Below the pieces are notes generated by a model. That model saw nothing but the letters and a program-made list of their open reading frames with translations. It ran no database searches and was not told the DNA's origin. From Oscheius dolichura (lineage: Eukaryota; Nematoda; Chromadorea; Rhabditida; Rhabditidae): 64,000 bases of DNA. Both the position numbers and the translations under genes were made by a program. The stretch is from assembly GCA_932521035.1 (NCBI GenBank), contig OW051497.1, forward strand, positions 6,138,001-6,202,000, given 5' to 3'. Below are positions 47,760 to 57,377 of this stretch, in pieces (the first letter of the stretch is position 1; each line of letters opens with the position of its first letter).

Positions 47760-48277
47760 ATGGAATACCCACCCACTCCCTTCCCATCTATCACTACAAA
47801 TGCCTCCATTGACAAAGTTATATTCCAAATTGAAAGACTGTCCGGACAGATTAATGACTTCAGTAATAATGTTAGTTCTTCTGCTTATTGTCAGTTTTAT
47901 TTATTTATTTAGGTAGGAGCAGCAGCGAATCAAGTAGCAGACAGGGGAAAAGAGACTGTCGAACGATTGAAATACAACTTTAACGAGGATACAATAACCG
48001 AAGTGGATGAAATGCTGGTAATTTCCATTATCAAATTTGATATCAACAATTTCAGAAAGTTATTAGGGCCAAAACACACGACTGGCCCTTGACAGCGCTA
48101 ATCGTTGTAGGAATTACAGCCGCTATTTTAATTGTTGTTACGGTAAGGACCTTTCTAATTTCCAGTATCAAGAAGTTTCAGTTACTGTTTTTCCTGGCTA
48201 AAGGAGGAGAGAAAATAGCCGAAATACGCAGCAACAAGAGGATAAGGCTGGCCTCTCATGATATAGAACAGTTGTAG
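47760..48277 (+). CDS. Small single-pass membrane protein, family member 2, 132 aa
   Basis: Four exons, 47760-47870, 47913-48017, 48056-48142 and 48182-48277, all in phase 0. The ATG lies two bases after a TTTCAG acceptor. The N-terminal part carries a sequon (TTNASIDK) and heptad-like Ile/Leu/Asn sequence (FQIERLSGQINDFSNN, VERLKYNFNEDT). One helix, WPLTALIVVGITAAILIVV, follows. The short basic tail (AKGGEKIAEIRSNKRIR) should be cytosolic. The exon layout (two ectodomain exons, one TM exon, one tail exon) matches the genes at 51.2 and 55.8 kb. No known domain; function unknown. Confidence 0.72.
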
Positions 48278-51156
48278 CTGTGTGTTTCCCCTTCTGCCGG
48301 TATCGCCCGTCTTTCCCCCTTCCTGTGATCCCTCTCATGTACTATATGGATGCTCAATCTCTGCCTTTTGTTAAAGGAATCGTCAATAAAATCGTATCTG
48401 CCAGCGCATCCCATTGTTGCTGTGAGAACGGCTCCACCACACTCCTGACAGCAACAGTCGCCAGCGGTTATTGTTCAGTATTACCATGGCGCACAGGCCG
48501 CATGTGAAAGGGTGACAAGCACAGGCAACCCATCGTGATCCGGGTATGCTTTTCACACGAGAAGTTGTGCAAAGGGATCGGTGTCGGTGATTCCGGTCCC
48601 GGTTAATCTCCGGCAGCGGGGCATTTCTCAGCCACTTTTCTTCCGCAAATAAATGATGCCGGTCCAATCCACATCAGTCTCCCTATCACAAACACTTCTG
48701 AAACCATGTTTGCTCCATCAACTTGCCCCCTGGCCCATTTTCTAAAAACTCGCCTGATTTCACGCCTCTGTCGTGAGCAGTTCTTTATGTTTGCCGGTGG
48801 CAGTCAACTCACTTCTTTTGCCATTTCTTCATTTCTTCGTCTAATCTTTTGCGTGTCAAATGCTAGTCTCTTTTATTTCAAAGGTTACGTTACCCCCTGC
48901 GTCCGTTGCGATCTCACTTTACGATCCAAACCTTCCGCTAACTATGTAGTTACTAAACTGTAAAGGTCACCGTGAAAATAAAGGGCATATGTTTCCACCA
49001 TCCAAGACAGATAAAGCGACGTTTACACAGCGTTCTCAGGGGTGAGATAGTCTCTCCGCATAACAAAATACTATAGGCAAATTCTTTGGAGCTTTGGAGG
49101 GGCAACATCTGATTAGTCGATTATTATGATAGAACGGGTGGATCGACACTCGAAATAATCCTATTATGTAAGCATATCGAATAGTAGCCGCTGTCCTCCG
49201 CTAGAACAAATATACCTCTATGCGGCGGCGTCCACCGCGCGGCCACTCAGTACGAGCAGCTGGAAACTCCGTAGTGACAGTCGTCTATTTCAGTTTCGGA
49301 GATGCTCCTGAAGGTGTCATCAATTCCTAAAACGCTTTTGTTAGGACCACCTCTTTGTTCTCCCCATCTCTTTTCACGACGTCTGCCACATATCACTTCC
49401 TCCTTTTGTTCATCCTTTCATCTTCCCCACGATCTTCCCCTTGTCATCAGTCAACTCTCTAGTGCTTATCGAAATATTCTCGACCTGTTCCATTCTATTT
49501 GCCTACGTTCTTCTTTCGAAACATTCTTTAATCCGAGCTGGGCTTAATATAAACATCTTCGACCTCGGTGATTGAGCTTGTAGCCCATTCCCACCGTTCC
49601 CCATACTACTCCTTTAAAACAGTTCACCCAACTCTCTCTCTCTCTCTTTTCCCATTTTGGTCCCGCGCCCTTTTGCGGTTTATCATCCGACCCTTTAGTC
49701 ATCTTCAGACGGTGACCGAGCGAGTGAATCACTATGCTAATGAGATCATGCTCCCACACTTGCTCCAAACATTTACCTCCCCCTCCCACGTTCATTCATC
49801 ATTCAGTTGACAGTTTTTCTTACTTTTCTGAAATGCGTATTGGGAGCGCCCGTTGCGTCACAGGTACAGAACGGTCGTTCCTGGTCGGAGTCATTGTTTG
49901 CCCTCGGGGTATCCGACAGACGCTCTAATCGATTTAAATCGCACAAGCCACTATCATTACATGTTTAATGCTTTTTGTTCCATGAGGGGTGAGGGGAGGG
50001 GTCTCCTAAATTTCGTATTGTAATTTGTGCACAGTATTCCGAATTACAAGTACCCTTACCCCATCCACTGGCACCCAATGGTGATCCTGGCTGCTAGCTT
50101 CCCTGGTATTTACTTCTGTTCGCCTATAGAACGACCTACGGTATGATAAGATATCTGAATAGTTGTAATCGTTTGCTCTGCATATTTGTGGGATCTCCTC
50201 GAAAATAACACTCTCGAGCGTACAAGCTGATTCAATGCATAGTCGCGTTATTGGATCGTGCACAAAAGAAGATTTGCACAGTCAAAAAGTCTCCCATAAT
50301 GGGGCATCTGTTTCCACGTATTGTTATTCTTCTGTACAGAAACCATTTGGGAGCTCTTTCTTTCTTCGCGAGGAGCTTTCCTTCCACTTTCCTGCAACCC
50401 CCTGAGCTCGGCGAACTTTCGCTTTAAAAACCTCCTTGTTGTTTGTGCAAACAGAAACCCCCTGGAAGCCTGGTGATCTGCTTCTTCCCTCCTACTATCA
50501 CTGGAACCTAGACGTTCAAATTTGCTGAGCACCTATTGAACGCCGTATTTACAGCTCTCTCTTCCAGCTTTCCTTATCTCTGAATTGATAGTCGTAGGCA
50601 ACAGTTACAGCCGCCTTAAACTCTTTTCAGAATTTAGTTGTTCCGTCCATTTTAAACTTCTTCTCCGGTTGTTTATTGGACAAAAACGAGAAAGCTTGAC
50701 TGCTTATCTCCGCGAAACATTTCGTTCAATAACCTATGGGAAAGTTGACTCGTCCGCTCTCTTACTTCTTCCAAATGACAAGCCATACTCAAACGACTCC
50801 GCTTTTTTGAGATTAGCGACCGTAGGTGGTGTTTGTTTAGAGTCATATAGAACTATTCGCGTTAACCTAGAGATGCATCGCATGAATCACCGCATGTTTC
50901 TGTTTGTTCTAGACTCTTCTGACTCACAGAGGAATCCCCCCTCTTTCCCGAATTGTTGTTATCCTGTCTACGACGTTATAGTCGACGCTTCAACGTCGCT
51001 TTTTTGGCCTTTGAAACTATACTATTAACGTGACCGGAGGTCTGATGGACGTATCTTTTGTTGTTCCCCGCAACACTACGCATCTCTCCTTGTTGCCCTG
51101 TTTCGAAACAAAATCAGTATTGCCCTTTGCAGCAGTAGCCGTAGCCGCCATCGACA
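48278..51156. other. Pyrimidine-rich gene-free region
   Basis: About 2.9 kb, C/T-rich on the plus strand. Long plus-strand frames (such as 50585-51028) reflect missing purine-rich stops and have no domain or splice support. It lies upstream of family member 3. Confidence 0.5.
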
Positions 51157-52029
51157 ATGTCTGTAGATCAGACGATCTCTGAACTCAGTCAGACGCTTGC
51201 TCAATTGGGGACCCTCGTAGGACATATCAATAATCAAATCGACGGGATCACTGGACGACTGAACCTCACATTAGATAATTTCGATCAAGTGAGTCCCTCT
51301 CCTTCTTTTAAACGTTATGATTTCAGGCAGTAGCGAATGTAGCAAAAGATGCTGGATCTGTAACCAGTCAAGTAGGAAATACAGTATCCCAGGTAATATT
51401 TCCTTTATTAAAGCATTACACCTTCCTCTTCAGGTTCCAAACTCTTGGGTCTTCTACTTGTTATTCATTACCCTCATTATAGTTTTCATATTGTTATCAG
51501 TTGTTCTCATCCTCAATCTCGTTACGAAACTCCATGCAATTTACACGATAATGAGGAGTAAAGACGGTAAGTTGTGTACCTGTTTTAGTTGACGTTATGT
51601 TTTAAACGAGTGATGTGACCTATCCACTAACATTGTCTTTCTTAGGCTCGGAAAGGGCATTGATCGGCTCGAGGGAGGATTCCACCCAGTTCGACAAATC
51701 TCTTGTCCCGGCTGTGACCACTCCTTACTCTCAACAGTCCCCCTATTACCCATCCCGGGGTCATGTCAGCATTGCCATGGACAACGAGCCGAGGAGACCA
51801 GGAATGAGAAGAGGTCTGTACGTCTCTCCGCATGTTTCTTCTTTCGTTCCCCTTTGCTTTCTGTCTCTGTGTACACCTTCTTATTTCAGTTTCTGAACAA
51901 GCTTCAGTGGCCAATTCTTTAGACGACACGACGTCTCGACCATACCAAAGGAGGCCCGAGGACCTCGCCGGCAAATACAATATGGAAACGGGTACCACTT
52001 CCTCATATCCGCGGAGCTTGGAAGTCTAG
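51157..52029 (+). CDS. Small single-pass membrane protein, family member 3, 212 aa
   Basis: Five exons: 51157-51288, 51327-51392, 51434-51566, 51646-51813 and 51890-52029. The ectodomain of about 66 residues is heptad-like (ISELSQTLAQLGTLVGHINN, QIDGITGRLNLTLDNF) with a sequon NLT. Then comes one helix (WVFYLLFITLIIVFILLSVV) and a long polar tail rich in Ser, Arg and Tyr (RGHVSIAMDNEPRRPGMRR, SSYPRSLEV). Exons 1 and 2 end in phase 0, as in members 2 and 4. The tail is longer than in the paralogues and could carry phosphorylation or sorting sites. AATAAA lies about 315 bases past the stop at 52343-52348. Function is unknown. Confidence 0.75.
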
Positions 52030-53213
52030 GAAAGCGTTCCCCTCCTCAGAACCATAACCGATGTGTAAAGTCTACGACCAACTTCTACGGGTCCCGCTAA
52101 TATTCTAGTGCCTGTCCAACAGTTTTTCATTTCTTAATATCTTTCTTTGGGGAGGGGAATTTCTCGAATCTAGTCTTTTCTGTTCGCTGTCATATCAATT
52201 TATACCCGACCGGTGTTTCTCCCACGTGCGCCTTTTCTGTTAACATTTTCATCTTTCTGTGCCACCGATTTCAAGTGATCTCGTCTTTCTTCTCTAGCAA
52301 CATGTGATATTAAAAACCGTGATATTCAGGCAAACACATAACAATAAATATTTTCTATTAGATTTTTTGCTAGATGAGAAACTTCAATGCTTTATCACAA
52401 TGGTCTCCACCTATCCGTATCTTTGAGCGGTCGCGTTTTTATTCTTCTCAACAAGTAAGTAGAAAAACAGGGAGTGAGACGAGGAGACTGTTTGATCTCT
52501 TTAAACCAGAAGTCCAGTAGCCTTTACTACTTCTTCTTCTTCTTTTTCTTCTGTTCTTTCCAGACGCGTCTTTTGATCAGACGTGCCCAGGTGTTTGGGC
52601 GTTAGTGTCGTATCGCCTTAGACAGGGTATCGCATGCTCCCCGAGCCACAACATTGCCGACTTTTCTCATCATTGATCGCAGATAGCATCCGCATAGAGA
52701 TACCAGCACATTTCCCTGCTTGTGATAGTTTAGACAAGGCGGATTTCGACGGCTTGCTCTGATCCTGCGTAATAACTTTGTGTTATTACATTACCACTCG
52801 TTTTTAATCTAAAAAAAAACGTTGTTCTTTCATCTAAGACCTTTCTCCTATGTTGCGTACTGTAATGACGAGGCACTTCTCTTCAAATAATCTTGTTATG
52901 TTCTCTGTTTCTTTGCAACGGTTGTAATGCTGCCCTTGTAGCGCCATGGCATATCTCTTATCTGAACTTAATCATCCGAGGAAAGACGAGTGTGAGTGTG
53001 TGTCTTTCGAAATTATGCGTTGTCACAAGGCTCCTTATTCCCTATATACTTGGGTGCGCCTATCCACCCCGTGCCTCTCTCTCTCGCTATCAGTCTGGTG
53101 ATTTCTCATTATCGATCTGTCCCTCTCCTTACGTGGCTGCGTGCTGGAAAGAAGTGATTCTGGACAGCTTCCGATATGTTGACAGTTTTCAGGGGTCTTA
53201 TTTAAAACGATAA
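52030..53213. other. 3' flank of member 3 and upstream region of the bZIP gene
   Basis: About 1.2 kb, partly pyrimidine-rich on the plus strand. It contains the poly(A) signal of member 3 (52343-52348) and a TTTTCAG acceptor at about 53185-53191 that probably serves the bZIP gene leader. No coding exon is supported. Confidence 0.45.
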
Positions 53214-53878
53214 ATGGTAAAGAATGGTGGTGCAGTCGATCCTAAAATCGAGAAGCGTCGGCAGAAAAATAAAGTGGCCTCCGCAAAATGTAGAGAACGT
53301 AAGTTGAAGCGAGCGCAATTGCTACAACAGGTGAGATATACTGTAAGCGGAGAGTCACCCACCCATTCACAGGAAGTATCGAATATGCGGAGTAAAGTCG
53401 AACAAAAACGAGAAAATCTACAGAATCTTAAAACTAGGGTAGATTTCTTTTGATTACTTCTAATCATGTCGTTCAGATTGACAAATATAAATCTTTTTTA
53501 TCAAGAAATAAAGACTTCTTGACAGAGGAGGAGCAGAAGAAACTGGATGAACTCTTGAGAAGAGCAAATCCAGAACCGGCTCCGTCTTCCGAAGAGCAGA
53601 AAGAGGAAGACGAAGAACTGTCCAGCCCTCAAAATACTATCGATGTCACAACGGACCAAAAGAACACTGAAGTTGTAACGGAGGAACCGGTTAATGATTC
53701 AGGTAACCTTATCACTGTTCGTTCGTGATGTCTTTCAGGTGCCGATGGAGACAGTGATGCCACCGACGAAGCGCTCTTCGAAGACTCCTCCTCTGATAAA
53801 GAAGGCACCAGCCATATGCCCAATATCCAAGACTTAAAAATAAAAACCAAAGTGGATACGCCCACTCATTGCCTATAA
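53214..53878 (+). CDS. bZIP transcription factor-like protein, 182 aa
   Basis: Four exons: 53214-53330, 53373-53438, 53477-53702 and 53739-53878. The basic region reads KIEKRRQKNKVASAKCRERK, which fits the bZIP pattern N-x2-A-x3-C-R. A coiled coil follows: QLLQQEVSNMRSKVEQKREN, LQNLKTRIDKYKSFL. The C-terminal part is acidic and Ser/Thr-rich (SSEEQKEEDEELSS, TDEALFEDSSSDKEG), suitable as an activation domain. It is therefore a nuclear dimeric DNA-binding protein. Exon phases (0, 0, 1) are identical to those of the next gene, so the two are paralogues. AATAAA at 54093-54098. Confidence 0.85.
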
Positions 53879-54587
53879 GGCTACACTATTCCCTATACAT
53901 TCTTCTTGTGAAACTCTTCCATTTATTACTGTTGTTTCCCATCCGCTTTATATGATAAACGTGCGATAAGGACGACGCCGCGTCTAACAGCGAACATTCT
54001 AGAAAGAAGAAGTGTATAATTGTCATTGTGCAATTGTGATAACCTTTGTGTCTGTTTACAGTCAGTTGTTGAGTTGAATATTTATGATCAGCAATAAAAA
54101 GCTTTAATGTTTTATTGGTTAGAAAAGGTGTTTGCTCGTAACTACGTCAACACTCTTAGAATCTTCAATAACCGTGCTCTCGGTTCATCATCTCATTTGT
54201 ACAGAGAGTGAAGTTTTCGCCTTCTCATTGCTAGTTAACTAATGCCCAAATCAGCAATAATAGCGTTGTTTTAACGAGTTATAACGTGATAACCAGGGTA
54301 CCTCATTTAGTGTTCAGAACACCCCAATTATCAAAGTGTTTCCCTTGTGCTCTATCCAACCGCGGGCAATAAACTAATCTGATCATCCCTGTATTCGTAA
54401 TCTTTAAGAAATAATAACCATTACTGCATATTGACATGCAACTCTGAGAATACCGTAGAGATTACAGCCTGCTGTTTAGCCACCACTATGTGGCCAGCGG
54501 CCGCGCCTAGGTTTTATTTCTCACCGGCACCTATCTCTTCTTTTTTTCCATTGGCCTCTGTAAAAGTCTAAACATTTCTAGACCATA
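53879..54587. other. Spacer between the two bZIP genes
   Basis: About 700 bases with the 3' end of the first bZIP gene (AATAAA at 54093-54098). No coding exon is seen. Confidence 0.4.
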
Positions 54588-55289
54588 ATGGGCCGTCAAC
54601 CTAAAGCCGACAATCCGGATCCGGAGATAATGCGCCGACGACTACGACAGCGGGTGAATCAACAGAGAGCAGTAGAGAAGAAGCGACAAGCTGTGGATGA
54701 TTTTCAAACGGTGTGGTTACTTTGCTGAAGATTCTTAAAGTAAAGCTTTCAGAGGTTAGATAATATTAAGAAAATGCTAGGGAATAATTTTGCCAAATAT
54801 AGTATGCTCAACAAGGAGGCAAGACAAATTTCAGTGTTCATGCTATCTTTTTGTAGATTGAAAGTCTAATTCATCAATTGCGTCGCAGAAATTTGACGTA
54901 CGAAGATCGCCATAAAATGGATATTGTTGAACAGCGAGTGCTAGAGCTAAATGCATCAACTCAAGCCGACCAAAATCGAGGTAATTGGCGTCTTTCCATT
55001 TTTAAAAGCACCTGCAAACTTAAAAATGGGGCATTACCCGCGATGTTTAAAATCGGAAAAAAAAGCTCAAGATGCTAACTCACTCCTGAACTGTTCTTTT
55101 TGGTTTACTAAGAGCTTGCTAATTTTAAAAGAGCCTCAACCCTGTTTCCCCCAGGTTATCCTGTTCAGCATTACTTGATAACTTTCAGTCGGCCTGGCCA
55201 ACGGATCAGAACCAATTCAGCCTGAACCACCCGCTAAAAGGAGACGAAGTACCCGAATTGCCGACCAGACAGTTCCGGTTAATGGATAA
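54588..55289 (+). CDS. Divergent bZIP-like paralogue, 137 aa
   Basis: Four exons: 54588-54710, 54753-54818, 54857-54980 and 55189-55289. The basic region IMRRRLRQRVNQQRAVEKKR is followed by a coiled coil (FQTRLDNIKKMLGNNFAKYS, EIESLIHQLRRRNLTYED). The short tail ends in a Pro-rich and basic stretch (PEPPAKRRRSTRIA), a possible nuclear signal. It lacks the Cys-Arg of a standard bZIP basic region, so DNA specificity may be altered or lost. The second intron is a GC-AG intron (GAG/GCAAGA). The third intron is about 208 bp, long for this window. AATAAA at 55330-55335. Confidence 0.75.
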
Positions 55290-55807
55290 GTTAGGATTTT
55301 GAATTCGGAATATGTAAATACAATTGTATAATAAAAAACAATTTTAACCGAGTCCATAGAGAGAAGTCGATCAACTACGAGTAGGAAAAGAAGTGTCCCG
55401 GCTGAATTCACCGCCGAAATATATTTGTTCACGAATAGCGCCTAGTCCATCCGCCACAGCGTTTTTCACGGACACAAATACATCCAACCCGAAACAACGG
55501 CTTCCCGTGTTTCTTTTCGACTCTCCAATTTCATTTTTTTGAGTAGGCGCAGGCGTGGCTGTGGAAAACATCATGTTCTACAGGCAAATACGCGTTGACC
55601 GTGAGGTGCTTTGTTCTCCTTCCGCTACGTTGTCACTTTTACAAGCGATGCACAAGTCATAAGCCCTTATTTGACCAGTACTGTCGACTACGCACCTTCA
55701 TGAATCAGTCCATTTATTTGCCAAGCGGCTGATAACTGCGATCGATAGCCGTCTTCGACACTATTCCCATTCATGTGTCTATATCTCCTTTCAACCGAAG
55801 TTTACAG
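55290..55807. other. Intergenic region upstream of family member 4
   Basis: About 520 bases, starting with the bZIP-like poly(A) signal and ending with the TTTACAG acceptor that immediately precedes the next ATG. No other coding exon is supported. Confidence 0.4.
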
Positions 55808-56583
55808 ATGGGCGTCGACCACGAAATAGACAACATCAACAATGGGATCGCGGAGATCTACAGAGTCCTCTACAAGATGAACTACCAGCTGGACACTACC
55901 CTCATTAGTCTCAATAATTCCCTAACGAAGGTGGATGAAGTGGTAAGTCATCAGAAATCATTTTATTCAAACTACCCTCACGTACGCTCTAATTAATAAG
56001 CATACACTCTAATTACTGGAAACAAGAGAATCCCACCCAGCGGATCTCACCTTTCCTGCAGTTGCAGACGAGCTCTGCCAGCTTTTCACAAAAGCAAACA
56101 AACTGCCGGGCTATCCCTTCCTATCTAATTCTCATGCCTGCTTACAGATCGACGAAGCTGTTGTCCAAGTCGGGAGGATAGAGAACAAGATTATTAATGT
56201 TACAGATGATGTGAGTGACTGCCCTATAGAAGTTCAAAGTCTTTATTTCAGTTCCCATTGGAAGTCACATATTATCTGGTCTTAATGATATTTATCGTCA
56301 TGCTAAACATAATGATCCTGTATCTCCTTTACCATATTTATAAGCTCTACAATGAAATGACCCATCGTTCCGACAAAATAGTGAGAAAGTACATGAAGAA
56401 AGTCTACAAGTCTGTTCCGAGGTAAGGTTGCCCAGCAAAGGTTAACAATATTTATTCAGCCGTGATTCACTCGAGAATATCGAGACGCCTCCGCCCACCT
56501 ACGACGAGTATGTGAAAACAGCGGATTTATATGTGAAATACCATAAAAATGGTATCCGCTCAATTTCATTTCGGCAAAAATAG
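55808..56583 (+). CDS. Small single-pass membrane protein, family member 4, 163 aa
   Basis: Four exons: 55808-55942, 56148-56210, 56252-56421 and 56460-56583. The ATG follows directly on TTTACAG, so the mRNA is probably trans-spliced there. The ectodomain of about 67 residues (HEIDNINNGIAEIYRVLYKM, LISLNNSLTKVDE) has two sequons (NNS, NVT) and heptad spacing. It is followed by one helix, YYLVLMIFIVMLNIMILYLL, and a strongly basic tail (DKIVRKYMKKVYKS) with a PPTY (PPxY-type) motif near residue 137. PPxY motifs bind WW domains of NEDD4-type ligases. Same architecture as members 1-3. Function unknown. Confidence 0.75.
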
Positions 56584-56974
56584 AACATTTCAGGATCTGT
56601 GACGACGTCTGCTCTCACCGCTCAACCGGACGTCTGAAGAATCTTCAGCCATTCCAATCTTCGCATTTTTCATTCCAACGGGTTATTGTACTTAGCCATA
56701 AATACAAATCTTATCGAAACCTTTCGAAACCAGAATGTTCGCATAAAAATGGTAGAGGATAGTTTATTTATTGTCAGCCAGCCGGTACTATGGGGAGGAT
56801 TTGTCGATTCGCTGGTGTGTTGAATTCGTGGTTGATCGGATTAAGGTTGCTGACGGTCCTTTCGTGCCAGTGTCATATGTGTTTTTGACCTCGATATTTC
56901 AACCAGATACTTATATATTTTGGGGCCTACTCTCTACTTTTAAATATCCCGGTTACAGTAAGAATAGCCGAGAG
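56584..56974. other. Spacer upstream of the Gly/Tyr-rich peptide
   Basis: About 390 bases. The open frame that starts at 56771 merely runs into the real gene downstream; nothing in it is recognisable. Confidence 0.4.
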
Positions 56975-57377
56975 ATGCGCACTCTTCTGCTTCTCTTCCT
57001 CTTCTATGCATTTCTCCCTCTGATCTATTGCCAACTCGGTCTCGGATATGGCTATCCTTCCCTCGGATATGGATCCGGATACGGTGGCTATGGTTACGGT
57101 ATGGGATATGATACCCTAGGTACCCTTTGGAAGTCATTCCTCGGTCCTATCAAACATTTTTCCTAGTTATGGCATACATCTCATTATGCAACTGTATTCA
57201 GGTCTCGGGATGGGAGGCATGGGATATAATCCCTATATTATGAATTCCATGTACAGTCCTTATGGCTACGGAGGGTATTATAACCGGCAAGTGTAAAGCC
57301 TAGTATTTATCGTTAGTTTCAGCATGCTTGGTGGCTACTACAATCCAATGATGATGGGACTTTATGGCAAGAAATAG
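56975..57377 (+). CDS. Secreted Gly/Tyr/Met-rich peptide, 94 aa
   Basis: Three exons: 56975-57119, 57202-57286 and 57323-57377. The signal peptide MRTLLLLFLFYAFLPLIYCQ is clear. The mature part is YGYPSLGYGSGYGGYGYGMG, GLGMGGMGYNPYIMNSMYSP, YGYGGYYNRM and a final GLYGKK. There are no Cys after the signal. The second intron is GC-AG (AACCG/GCAAGT). YGG-rich secreted peptides in nematodes include infection-induced NLP/CNC peptides and cuticle components; either role is possible. It differs from the 42.8-kb gene by lacking a propeptide and by its Met content. Confidence 0.78.
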
